This document shows positions 1-7,314 of a stretch of 64,000 nucleotides of DNA, piece after piece. The stretch comes from Lachnospiraceae bacterium (lineage in GTDB: Bacteria; Bacillota_A; Clostridia; Lachnospirales; Lachnospiraceae), in contig JAFUOI010000007.1 in NCBI GenBank assembly GCA_017482005.1, positions 186,001 through 250,000 of the forward strand, read 5' to 3'. Under the pieces are notes generated by a model. It ran no database searches and was not told the origin of the DNA. It saw only the letters and a program-made list of their open reading frames with translations. The translations under genes and the position numbers were made by a program. Positions within the stretch are counted from its first letter, which is position 1; the number at the start of each line of letters is the position of its first letter.

Positions 1-68
1 CATCCATCGATGAAATCACGTTGGAAACTTATGAATTCTATAAAGAGAAAGTTTCCGGCAAAAGATAA
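1..68 (+). CDS. C-terminal tail of an upstream gene (partial)
   Basis: An open frame enters from the left edge (first full codon at position 3) and ends at a TAA at 66-68. It encodes about 21 residues ending in EKVSGKR. The tail is rich in Glu, Lys and Tyr and too short to identify. It ends 61 bases before the rsfS start. In related genomes the gene before rsfS is often nadD, yqeK or a LytR-type gene, but nothing seen here chooses between them. Confidence 0.4.
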   Translation, partial: SIDEITLETYEFYKEKVSGKR

Positions 69-129
69 ATCCGCAAATAATACACCTTCAAATATAAAAG
101 ACAGTAGCTATATAAGGAGAACTTTAAAT

Positions 130-489
130 ATGACAAACGATATTGCAAAGAAAATGGCATTGGCTGCCATCGATGCATTACAGGATAAGAAAGCAGAAGA
201 TATTCAAATTATTGATATCAGCGAGGTTTCACCTCTTGCCGACTATTTCATCATTGCCAACGGTACTAACCGCAATCAGGTACAGGCACTTGCAGACAAC
301 GTAGAAGAGCTTCTCGGCCGTCTCGGTTATGATAGAAGACCTGTAGAAGGGTATGACAGCGCCAACTGGATCCTTCTTGATTATAAAGATGTCATCATTC
401 ATATCTTCGACAGAGAAAATCGCAGTTTTTATGATCTGGAACGCATTTGGCGTGACGGTAAGCAGGTGACGGAAGAAGATTTGAAATAG
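130..489 (+). CDS. rsfS: Ribosome silencing factor RsfS
   Basis: This 119-aa protein belongs to the RsfS/Iojap/DUF143 family. The family binds ribosomal protein uL14 and blocks 50S-30S joining when nutrients are limiting. The typical core is visible: a DYFIIANGTNRNQV stretch near residues 37-50, then VEGYDSANWILLDYKDVIIHIF. Length is normal for the family. The frame is open further upstream, but the ATG at 130 has AAGGAGA nine bases before it, and the upstream codons overlap the tail of the preceding gene. A hairpin with a T-tract follows. Confidence 0.95.
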   Translation: MTNDIAKKMALAAIDALQDKKAEDIQIIDISEVSPLADYFIIANGTNRNQVQALADNVEELLGRLGYDRRPVEGYDSANWILLDYKDVIIHIFDRENRSFYDLERIWRDGKQVTEEDLK

Positions 490-562
490 AGGGTCCGAAA
501 CATTTAAGCAGAAAGTGTTAAATGGGCGAAAGATATTAAGAATTCAAAAGACGAAAAGAAAT

Positions 563-612
563 AAAAAATCCGAACTTCGAAAGCAGTAGCTGACTCGTTC
601 GGATTTTTATTT
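563..612. terminator. Bidirectional intrinsic terminator between rsfS and lexA
   Basis: The arm AAAAATCCGAAC (about 564-575) pairs with GTTCGGATTTTT (about 597-608). The hairpin is flanked by A-rich and T-rich tracts, so it can end transcripts from rsfS on the plus strand and from lexA on the minus strand. Confidence 0.8.
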
Positions 613-674
613 TTTTTAGTTAGAGGATATAAACAGCCTCTATAATTTTAATAAAAAAATAGAACTCAGGTAAA

Positions 675-1289
675 TCAGTGATATAAACGGAAGACTCCGT
701 ATACTTTCCCGAGAATTTCACAATTATCTACAATAATCGGATCCATATCATCGTTTTCTGGCTGAAGACGGATATGACCGTTTTCTTTATAAAATGTCTT
801 CACGGTGGCAGAATCATCAACAAGAGCTACAACCGTATCTCCGTTCCGCGCAACATTGGTGCGTTCCACAAAAATCTGGTCGCCGCTGAAAATACCTGCA
901 TTGATCATGCTGTCACCTTTGACCTTAAGGACAAAGGACTCTGCATTGGGTGCCATATCTACCGGAAGCGGGAAGTAGCCTTCTATATTTTCCTCTGCAA
1001 GTATCGGTTGTCCGGCTGCAACCGTTCCGACGATAGGAATACTTGTCATTTCATGCCGTACAAGCTGGAAACTGTCATCGCAGATCTCGATTGCGCGCGG
1101 TTTTGTCGGGTCACGTCGGATGTATCCGTTCTTTTCCAACGTTTCAAGATGGGCGTGAACGGAAGAAGTAGACTTCAAATTAACCGCCTCGCAAATCTCG
1201 CGAACCGCCGGCGGATATCCTTTCTCTAAAATACGTTCTTTAATAAATTCTAAAATCTCAGCCTGTTTCTTACTGATCTTACCTGCCAT
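675..1289 (-). CDS. lexA: SOS repressor LexA
   Basis: This 204-aa LexA represses SOS genes and cleaves itself when stimulated by RecA filaments. The N-terminal winged helix (about 1-65) is followed by the S24 peptidase domain. Visible landmarks are the Ala-Gly cleavage bond in VGTVAAGQP (A92-G93), the catalytic serine in KGDSMINAG (S127) and the lysine in DSATVKTF (K164). The frame continues seven codons upstream, but those codons contain the ribosome binding site GGGAGG, so the start is set at MAGKISKKQ. LexA boxes lie just upstream, as expected for autoregulation. The gene is divergent from a LysM gene. Confidence 0.96.
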   Translation of the reverse strand: MAGKISKKQAEILEFIKERILEKGYPPAVREICEAVNLKSTSSVHAHLETLEKNGYIRRDPTKPRAIEICDDSFQLVRHEMTSIPIVGTVAAGQPILAEENIEGYFPLPVDMAPNAESFVLKVKGDSMINAGIFSGDQIFVERTNVARNGDTVVALVDDSATVKTFYKENGHIRLQPENDDMDPIIVDNCEILGKVYGVFRLYH

Positions 1290-1303
1290 ATGTAATAACC
1301 TCC

Positions 1304-1317
1304 CGAACAAAAGTTCA
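1304..1317. promoter_or_regulatory. LexA box 1 (lexA leader)
   Basis: CGAACAAAAGTTCA matches the Gram-positive LexA consensus CGAAC-N4-GTTYG closely. It overlaps the lexA ribosome binding site and lies just downstream of the predicted lexA start of transcription. Likely role: autorepression. Confidence 0.85.
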
Positions 1318-1329
1318 TTTGATATTGTT

Positions 1330-1358
1330 AGTATATCAGATGATTTTTAAAAAAGCAA
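1330..1358 (-). promoter_or_regulatory. lexA promoter
   Basis: Read on the minus strand, TTGCTT (1353-1358) and TATACT (1330-1335) are 17 bases apart. They sit between LexA boxes 1 and 2. Confidence 0.65.
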
Positions 1359-1368
1359 ACATATATTC

Positions 1369-1382
1369 CGAATTTTTGTTCG
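1369..1382. promoter_or_regulatory. LexA box 2
   Basis: CGAATTTTTGTTCG fits the LexA consensus with one change in the left half-site. It lies between the divergent lexA and LysM-gene promoters. Confidence 0.7.
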
Positions 1383-1391
1383 ATTTTTTGC

Positions 1392-1420
1392 TTGACATCC
1401 GAAAGTTTGTTCGATATAAT
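1392..1420 (+). promoter_or_regulatory. Consensus promoter of the LysM (YneA-like) gene
   Basis: TTGACA (1392-1397) and TATAAT (1415-1420) match both sigma-A hexamers exactly with 17-base spacing. A LexA box fills the spacer, so bound LexA would block RNA polymerase. Confidence 0.9.
1400..1413. promoter_or_regulatory. LexA box 3, inside the promoter spacer
   Basis: CGAAAGTTTGTTCG has an intact right half-site and a left half-site with one mismatch. Its place between the -35 and -10 hexamers of the LysM gene argues for direct SOS control. Confidence 0.8.
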
Positions 1421-1476
1421 TCAAATATAACAAACAGGTGTTCGTATCATATGTTCGATTAATAGGAGGATATATT

Positions 1477-1914
1477 ATGGATTTTCAGTACATTCCGGTT
1501 ACACATGAAATTGATACTACGGATTTATATAGACAACAACAGATTCGTCATAGAAGAGCAGCGAAGAATGCGCGTAAACGTCGCACAAGCGTTGCCCGAA
1601 TGAAACGTACTTTGGTATTCATTGTTTTTGCCCTTGTGTTAGGTGTTGTTCTTGCGAGTTCCCTTCTCAGTACAAATGCACTTGCCACAGGCGCAGACCA
1701 GGCATCTGATTCCTACAAGTATTATAAAGAAGTTTATGTTGAAAGCGGAGATACGCTTTGGAGCATTGCTGAAGAAAATACAGATGGTTCCATGACTGAA
1801 ATCACAGATTGCATCAGTGAAATCTGTTCTATTAACAATTTAAACCGACTTGAAACATTAAAATCCGGAAGCTATATTATTGTTCCGTATTATTCCGGTG
1901 AATATCTTGATTAG
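1477..1914 (+). CDS. yneA: YneA-like SOS cell-division suppressor (TM + LysM)
   Basis: This 145-aa protein has a basic N-terminus (about 24-43, many Arg/Lys), one membrane segment (about 44-66) and an external LysM domain (about 86-138: YVESGDTLWSIAEEN ... SGSYIIVPY). LysM binds peptidoglycan. In Bacillus the divergent partner of lexA is yneA, a membrane-anchored LysM protein that delays division during SOS. Gene position, topology and a LexA box in the promoter all match that role. The start at 1477 follows AGGAGG by seven bases; an earlier in-frame ATG lacks this. The identification rests on synteny and architecture rather than close sequence identity. Confidence 0.8.
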   Translation: MDFQYIPVTHEIDTTDLYRQQQIRHRRAAKNARKRRTSVARMKRTLVFIVFALVLGVVLASSLLSTNALATGADQASDSYKYYKEVYVESGDTLWSIAEENTDGSMTEITDCISEICSINNLNRLETLKSGSYIIVPYYSGEYLD

Positions 1915-1926
1915 AATTTTTATAGC

Positions 1927-1973
1927 AAAAAACTTCGAACAGGCTACCGTTGTTTATCCTGTCCGAAGTTTTA
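1927..1973. terminator. Terminator between convergent genes
   Basis: AAAACTTCG-AACAGG (about 1928-1943) pairs with CCTGTCCGAAGTTTT (about 1958-1972) with one mismatch. A/T tracts on both sides serve both the LysM gene and the convergent peptidase-like gene, whose stop codon overlaps the hairpin edge. Confidence 0.8.
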
Positions 1974-2789
1974 TATATCAAATATATCTTTATATGTAAT
2001 CACCTGATAATAGCAGAATCCTTTGATATCCTTCGGATCCAAATAATATTTTTCGCCCCAGGATGAAACAACAAATTTCCTTTCATCGCCGGTAATATCG
2101 GTAATCGACATGAAATGTCCGTTTTTTACATGTGTTGTCTGCTTTTTGTCATTGGTCATTGTAAAATCACTGCATAAAACAGAAACATATCCCTTTGCAG
2201 CATATTTATAAAAATAATGGGGCCGGATTACAGGATAACAATGTACTGTACTTTTAATCCCGTGTTCTTTACAATAGGTTTCCCATCGATATTTCATCTG
2301 CAGTTCATTGTTACCGAATGGTTTTTCTGTCCACTCAAATTTCCCGTCTTTATCCTCGTCTTTCCATACGAAGTCTTCTTTTTCAATATAAATATCCCAA
2401 GTAAAAAATAAAAACCTTCCTCCGTTATGATTATCTTTTTTGCAATACAGGTCAACAAGAACATGATTGTAATTAAGACTTCCGTCAGAGTCATACATCT
2501 CAAAGCCAAACACCTGATAAAATTTCTCAGGACGATCAATAAAAAAATCAAAAAGAGAATTGATCATGGCAACATATCCGCAACCTTCTTTACGAAGCCT
2601 CAGCAGAAGAGCATCAATCTGTTCCTGTGACATCTCCGGAAAATGAGATTTAACAATCGTACAAAGCTGATGATATTCCTCCGGATCAGCAGTTGCAGCA
2701 AGATAAGGAGCGCGCTGATTTGCGCCATATTCTTTTGTTGGATTATATACTATTTGGCTGTATATTCTTTTACTTTCATATTTTTTCAT
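1971..2789 (-). CDS. C39-like cysteine peptidase domain protein
   Basis: This 272-aa protein resembles papain-fold peptidases of the C39/C39-like group. KEGCGYVAMINSL (Cys about 70) looks like the catalytic-cysteine helix, NGHFMSITDI (His about 226) like the catalytic histidine strand, and VVSSWGEKYYL like the strand after it. No signal peptide or membrane segment is visible, so it may act in the cytoplasm or leave by another route. It starts 14 bases after the recombinase stop and shows no strong ribosome binding site, which suggests translational coupling. The substrate is unknown. The peptidase call rests on motif spacing only. Confidence 0.55.
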   Translation of the reverse strand: MKKYESKRIYSQIVYNPTKEYGANQRAPYLAATADPEEYHQLCTIVKSHFPEMSQEQIDALLLRLRKEGCGYVAMINSLFDFFIDRPEKFYQVFGFEMYDSDGSLNYNHVLVDLYCKKDNHNGGRFLFFTWDIYIEKEDFVWKDEDKDGKFEWTEKPFGNNELQMKYRWETYCKEHGIKSTVHCYPVIRPHYFYKYAAKGYVSVLCSDFTMTNDKKQTTHVKNGHFMSITDITGDERKFVVSSWGEKYYLDPKDIKGFCYYQVITYKDIFDI

Positions 2790-2803
2790 ATTTTATTAAA
2801 TAA

Positions 2804-3856
2804 CTAAGGTTCACGAAGCTTAACCGCTTTTGCAGCCGCGCGACGATGTTCTTCCTCCATGGCAGCATAGTGTTTCCTTGTTGTATCCACACTTTTATGT
2901 CCCAGTACATCTGCAACAAGATAAATATCTCCGGTTTCTTTATATAAATTTGTTCCGTATGTACTGCGAAGTTTGTGAGGCGTAATTTTCTTAAGAGAAG
3001 TAACTTTAGAAGCATATTTTTTCACAAGTTTTTCTACCGATCGTACACTTAACCTTTTATTTTGCATCGAAAGAAAGAGTGCTTCTTCATGCCCCTGGGC
3101 AGGCATTTTATGCTTACGCTCATCCATATAGTCCAACAATGCATCCTCCACTTCCTGTCCAAAATATACAATTGCTTCATAACCGCCTTTTCGACGTATT
3201 TTTATTCCGCCATTCCTAAAATCCACATCATTAAGATCAAGACCGACACATTCCGAAACACGGATTCCTGTTCCGAGCAAAAGAGTAAGAAGTGCCAAAT
3301 CGCGTACTTTAGTTACTCTGTGATAACGCAATTCTGCCGCTGTAAGATTATCACCATTTTCCACTAAATCAAGTAACGTTGCAACTTCTCCCGGATCTAA
3401 GCGAATAATTTCTTTTTGATGAAGTTTCGGCATCGGAACAAGCGATGCAACATCTTTTTCAATCAGTTCACTTGTATAAAAATAATGATAAAAGCTGCGG
3501 AGAGAAGCAAGTTTCCGGGCTTTTCCGCGCTCATCGTTGCGATATTCCTTATCATCTTTATAATATAGTTCCAAATACTCCAAATATTCCTCAATATCTT
3601 CTTTTGTTAATTGATCAAGAAGTGAGAGCGGGTAATCCGTAATGGGCGTTTTGCGAAGCGATAGATTATTTTCCTGAATAAATTCAAAAAATATACGCAA
3701 ATCAAGTGCGTATCCCAGTCTTGTACGTGTAGAAGTTGTATGCTCGATTCCACGGAAAAATTGTTTACAAAACCTCGGTAATTCTGCCAGAACAGCACGC
3801 ATTTTTTCGATATTTTGTTTATTTATCATATCATGATAATTATTGTAATCTGCCAT
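2804..3856 (-). CDS. Tyrosine recombinase (XerC/XerD-type)
   Basis: This 350-aa site-specific recombinase has a SAM-like core-binding domain (about 30-135) and a catalytic domain (about 150-345). The full catalytic set is present: Arg199 in GTGIRVSE, Lys223, His294 and Arg297 in ITPHKLRSTY, His320 in LGHKSVD, and the nucleophile Tyr330. Size and flanks fit a chromosomal Xer-like recombinase rather than a phage integrase; no phage genes are nearby. The start ATG at 3856 has AGGTGA five bases upstream; a GTG at 3865 overlaps that site. It lies in a run with the TtcA-like gene (upstream) and the C39-like gene (downstream). Confidence 0.9.
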   Translation of the reverse strand: MADYNNYHDMINKQNIEKMRAVLAELPRFCKQFFRGIEHTTSTRTRLGYALDLRIFFEFIQENNLSLRKTPITDYPLSLLDQLTKEDIEEYLEYLELYYKDDKEYRNDERGKARKLASLRSFYHYFYTSELIEKDVASLVPMPKLHQKEIIRLDPGEVATLLDLVENGDNLTAAELRYHRVTKVRDLALLTLLLGTGIRVSECVGLDLNDVDFRNGGIKIRRKGGYEAIVYFGQEVEDALLDYMDERKHKMPAQGHEEALFLSMQNKRLSVRSVEKLVKKYASKVTSLKKITPHKLRSTYGTNLYKETGDIYLVADVLGHKSVDTTRKHYAAMEEEHRRAAAKAVKLREP

Positions 3857-3879
3857 ATATTTCACCTGTATTTATACTT

Positions 3880-4614
3880 TTACCATCGATTCCCTTTATA
3901 TTCCGGCCATCCGGAAATATTTCCTCGTACGATAGCAGTAAACATACGCTCTTTGACTCCCGGATTTTCCTCTGTAAGTTTTTTTAATAATTCTTTGGTA
4001 TATTCACGTTTGGTATAACCGTCTACCGGACATTGACTTTTGGCAACCGGCAGTTCATATTTGTTCATAAAACCGATGACATCCGCTTCGTTTACATACA
4101 TCAGAGGGCGTATTACCGTCAAATCCATGCGGTCCAGGTATGTGAGAGGAGAGAAGGAGTGAAAGCGGCCTTCGAAAATCAACGACATTAACATAGTTTC
4201 AACAACATCATCCTTATGATGTGCATATGCAATCTTGTTACAGCCGAGCCGTTTCATTTCTTCATTCAATGCCCCTTTGCGCATTTTTGCACAAAGAGAG
4301 CAGGGATTGGATTCCTTGCGTTGCTGAAAAATGATATCTGCAATATCGGTTTTAACAACAGTATAAGGGACTTCCAGATGATCACATAGCTCCTGGATCT
4401 TTGTAAAATCCTGAATATCAAAGCCAAGATCCACTGTAACTGCATAAATTTCAAATTTTTTCGGATAGAAACGTTTTAAACCGTGCAGTGCATATAAAAG
4501 AGTCAGGCTGTCTTTGCCTCCGGAAATACCGATTGCAATTTTATCGCCTTCCTCAATCATTTCATAATCATCGACTGCACGCCTTGTATAACTCAATAAT
4601 TGTTGTAATTTCAT
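3880..4614 (-). CDS. TtcA-like tRNA thiolation PP-loop ATPase
   Basis: This 244-aa protein has the N-type ATP pyrophosphatase loop SGGKDS (31-36), a CSLC pair in NPCSLCAKMRKG, the HHKDDVVETMLM motif and a later Cys in SQCPVDGYTKRE. These mark the TtcA/TilS superfamily, TtcA branch, which sulfurates cytidine 32 of tRNA using an Fe-S cluster. The ATG at 4614 follows AAGGA; the upstream TTG lies against that site and is unlikely. It heads a three-gene minus-strand run. The exact tRNA position modified cannot be read from sequence. Confidence 0.88.
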   Translation of the reverse strand: MKLQQLLSYTRRAVDDYEMIEEGDKIAIGISGGKDSLTLLYALHGLKRFYPKKFEIYAVTVDLGFDIQDFTKIQELCDHLEVPYTVVKTDIADIIFQQRKESNPCSLCAKMRKGALNEEMKRLGCNKIAYAHHKDDVVETMLMSLIFEGRFHSFSPLTYLDRMDLTVIRPLMYVNEADVIGFMNKYELPVAKSQCPVDGYTKREYTKELLKKLTEENPGVKERMFTAIVRGNISGWPEYKGNRW

Positions 4615-4767
4615 ATTAAGTAACAATCCTTTTTATTTTATCTAATGTTTAATTTTTATATCAATATCTCTATGAAGTATTATCTTAAGTTTACGAAGGA
4701 ATTGCAAGAAGAATCGCGACATATTTCTAAAAAAAATGCGATGTTATTGATACAATGAGAGAGGTGT

Positions 4768-4801
4768 AACTATTCGCAAAACAACAGTTTAACGAATAGT
4801 T
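4768..4801. other. Hairpin of unknown role upstream of the TtcA-like gene
   Basis: AACTATTCG (4768-4776) and CGAATAGTT (4793-4801) form a perfect 9-bp inverted repeat with a 16-base loop. There is no convincing T-tract on either strand. It could be an operator or a weak terminator. Confidence 0.35.
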
Positions 4802-4824
4802 TTACTTATTTTACAGCATATATA

Positions 4825-4866
4825 TAAAAACAGCGATCTCCCTCAATAAAATGGCAATCGCTGTTA
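4825..4866 (-). terminator. Terminator of the dtd operon
   Basis: AACAGCGAT (4829-4837) pairs with ATCGCTGTT (4857-4865). On the minus strand the hairpin is followed by a T-run, just after the dtd stop. Confidence 0.8.
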
Positions 4867-4883
4867 TTTTCTACATTTATTAA

Positions 4884-5330
4884 CTATAAATCATTTGAAT
4901 CAAGTACAATGGTAAACGGTCCGTCATTTTCAAGCGTCACTTTCATATCCGCACCAAAAACGCCTTTCTCGACCACGGAAATTTCTCTTTCACACATAGA
5001 AATTATATATTCGTACATTTCTTCCGCCATATCCGGTGATCCTGCAGATGTAAATGAAGGACGGTTTCCTTTTTTACAATCCGCATAAAGCGTAAACTGA
5101 GAAACAAGCAACAATTCTCCGTCAACATCTTTCAATGCTAAATTTGTTTTTCCGTTTTCGTCGCTGAAAATACGCATTCCAATCATTTTACGCACCATTT
5201 TATCAGCAATCTCATGTGTATCCGTCTGACTGACACCAATCAAAACAAGAAATCCCTTTTTAATTTGCCCTACGATCGCATCTTCAACTTTTACAGATGC
5301 ATGATTCACACGTTGTATCACAAATCTCAT
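4884..5330 (-). CDS. dtd: D-aminoacyl-tRNA deacylase
   Basis: This 148-aa protein hydrolyses D-aminoacyl-tRNA (and Gly-tRNA-Ala), a proofreading step in translation. It starts with the family's [13 protein letters not shown] stretch and carries the [17 protein letters not shown] active-site segment. The cross-subunit Gly-Pro motif is also present near the C-terminus (NDGPFTIVL). Length is normal. It begins six bases after the permease gene, suggesting translational coupling, and ends just before a terminator, making it the last gene of its operon. Confidence 0.95.
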   Translation of the reverse strand: MRFVIQRVNHASVKVEDAIVGQIKKGFLVLIGVSQTDTHEIADKMVRKMIGMRIFSDENGKTNLALKDVDGELLLVSQFTLYADCKKGNRPSFTSAGSPDMAEEMYEYIISMCEREISVVEKGVFGADMKVTLENDGPFTIVLDSNDL

Positions 5331-5336
5331 GATTAA

Positions 5337-6644
5337 TTAAACATCATCTTTCTTCTTTGATTTTAAAGTGTTTTTAGCTGTCTTCATCTTTGGCGGCGGT
5401 AATTCTATATACTTATTGTTTCTTATTTCCGATAAATTCAAATACTCACTTGTATCTGTTGAAAGGCCCTTTTTATTAAGCGATCGATTAATAAACGCTT
5501 TCCATGCTGCATAAAGCACTGCAAACACAGGAACACCGACTGCCATACCTAAAAATCCCCAATATCCGCCAAACAAGGTGATTGCAAAAATAACCCAGAA
5601 ACTGGACAATCCGGTCTTGTCTCCTAAAATTTTCGGCCCAAGAATATTTCCGTCAAACTGTTGCAATACAAACACAAAGATTGCAAAATATAATGCCTGT
5701 AACGGATTAACCATGAGTATCAGTATGATACTCGGAATGGCACCAATAAACGGTCCGAAGAATGGGATTATATTCGTAAAACCAATAATCACACTGACTA
5801 AAAGCGGGTAAGGAAGATTCAACAGTGTCATTCCAATAAAACATAACATGCCGATAATCAGAGAATCTACAAGCTTACCGCTGATAAATCCGCCAAAAGT
5901 ACTATGAACAAAACGGATATTTCGGATAAATGCATTGGCACTATCCTCTTCAAACAATGCATAAATAATCTTTTTTCCCTGTCCGGCAAATAATTCTTTG
6001 CTCATAAGCAGATAAAGTGCAATGATAAGACCGATAAAGAAGTTCCATACCATAACAAGTACATTGAGAACACTTGAAAACACGGTTGAAGATACCGACT
6101 GCACAATTTCGTTGAGCTGCGGAATCAGTTTATTGGTCGTTGTTTCCTCGATCTGACCGGAATATTGAACAAAAATATCATTTACAAACACACTGAATTC
6201 CGGATTTTTTTCAAAAATATCCTCCAACCAACGAGTCAGATTTTTGATATAAATAGGTAGCTGTCCGATGATATTCTGTATATTTTCTACCACTTGAGGG
6301 ATGATTAAAACACAGAACCAATATAATAACATCACAAGAAGAAACAGCGTGATCAAAGAAGTAAACAGACGAATTCTTTTCTTGGCTTTTACGTCAATTT
6401 TTTTATTGACTTTTTTACACAGTGGAAAGAGCCATTCTCTCTCCATATAATTAACGACCGGCGCTAATAAATACGCAACAACAAGTCCGTCAATAACAGG
6501 CATACAGATTTTAACAGCACTGCCAAACGCTGTTTTAATATTTCCCATATGAAACACAAGATAATAAAACAATATGGATGCAGCAATGACACAAAAAGCC
6601 GTCAATCCCCATGCTAAATATTTTTTGTCAATATGAAACTTCAT
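5337..6644 (-). CDS. AI-2E family (YtvI/PerM-type) membrane transporter
   Basis: This 435-aa integral membrane protein belongs to the AI-2E transporter/PerM superfamily. Members are reported as exporters or Na+/H+ antiporters. Hydrophobic segments are visible near 10-30, 45-65, 90-115, 195-220 and in a C-terminal cluster (about 255-370). The family-typical run GFTNIIPFFGPFIGAIPS and a later FDGNILGPKILGDKTGL are present. A Lys-rich tail ends the protein. The substrate cannot be inferred here. It sits between the kinase-like gene and dtd in one minus-strand operon. Confidence 0.85.
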   Translation of the reverse strand: MKFHIDKKYLAWGLTAFCVIAASILFYYLVFHMGNIKTAFGSAVKICMPVIDGLVVAYLLAPVVNYMEREWLFPLCKKVNKKIDVKAKKRIRLFTSLITLFLLVMLLYWFCVLIIPQVVENIQNIIGQLPIYIKNLTRWLEDIFEKNPEFSVFVNDIFVQYSGQIEETTTNKLIPQLNEIVQSVSSTVFSSVLNVLVMVWNFFIGLIIALYLLMSKELFAGQGKKIIYALFEEDSANAFIRNIRFVHSTFGGFISGKLVDSLIIGMLCFIGMTLLNLPYPLLVSVIIGFTNIIPFFGPFIGAIPSIILILMVNPLQALYFAIFVFVLQQFDGNILGPKILGDKTGLSSFWVIFAITLFGGYWGFLGMAVGVPVFAVLYAAWKAFINRSLNKKGLSTDTSEYLNLSEIRNNKYIELPPPKMKTAKNTLKSKKKDDV

Positions 6645-6678
6645 AAAATATCTGTATTCCCTTCAGTATATTCAAGCA

Positions 6679-7299
6679 TTATTTGTTTTCAAAGTCAGTA
6701 ATAAATTGTTTCAATAAATCAACAGTACCGTCAATACCGAGAATATTACTATTGACAGAAAGATCATAACTGTCACTGGATCCCCATTTTTTAGAAGAAT
6801 AATAGTTATAATAACTCTGACGCTGTCTGTCCTTTTTAAGAATCATATCTCTTGCTTTATTCTCCGTAAGTTCATATTTTTCCATGATGCGCTTCAATCT
6901 GCATGGCATATCTGCATGTATAAATACACTTAAACAATTATCATAGTCCGCCAATGCATAGTCTGCACAACGACCGACAATAATACACGGACCTTCATCT
7001 GCCATTTTTTTAATTGCATCAAACTGCGCAAGAAAAACTTTTTGACTGATAGGCATATCAATCATTCCTGCAGCATTATATCCAAAAGAATAAGTATCCA
7101 TTACAAGATTATATAAAAAACTGTTGGTCGGTCTTTCATCATGGGTCTGAATCAGTTCTTCACAAAAACCGCTCTCTTTTGCTGCTCTTGATAAAAGCTC
7201 TTTATCATAGCACGGAATACCAAATTCAGCAGCCAGTTTTTCTCCAATCTCTCTTCCACCGGATCCAAACTGTCTTCCGATTGTAATGATTGTCTTCAT
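6679..7299 (-). CDS. Cytidylate kinase-like family protein
   Basis: This 206-aa P-loop protein starts MKTIITIGRQFGSGGREIG. That is the diagnostic N-terminus of the cytidylate kinase-like family, in which GRQFGSGGREIG forms the phosphate-binding loop. A conserved CIIVGRCADYAL segment and a basic lid (MILKKDRQRQSYYNYY) follow. It is shorter than and distinct from the classical Cmk. The true substrate of this clade is not established. It lies 15 bases downstream of the GGDEF-EAL gene. Confidence 0.8.
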   Translation of the reverse strand: MKTIITIGRQFGSGGREIGEKLAAEFGIPCYDKELLSRAAKESGFCEELIQTHDERPTNSFLYNLVMDTYSFGYNAAGMIDMPISQKVFLAQFDAIKKMADEGPCIIVGRCADYALADYDNCLSVFIHADMPCRLKRIMEKYELTENKARDMILKKDRQRQSYYNYYSSKKWGSSDSYDLSVNSNILGIDGTVDLLKQFITDFENK

Positions 7300-7314
7300 A
7301 TATCTACCCTCTTT

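Noticed and set aside
1441..1460. A fourth LexA box near GTTCGTATCATATGTTCG
   Set aside because: The GTTCG units are in direct rather than inverted orientation, so they do not form a LexA operator.
2804..3856. The recombinase as a prophage or ICE integrase
   Set aside because: No tRNA, att-like direct repeats or phage/conjugation genes nearby; neighbours are housekeeping genes.
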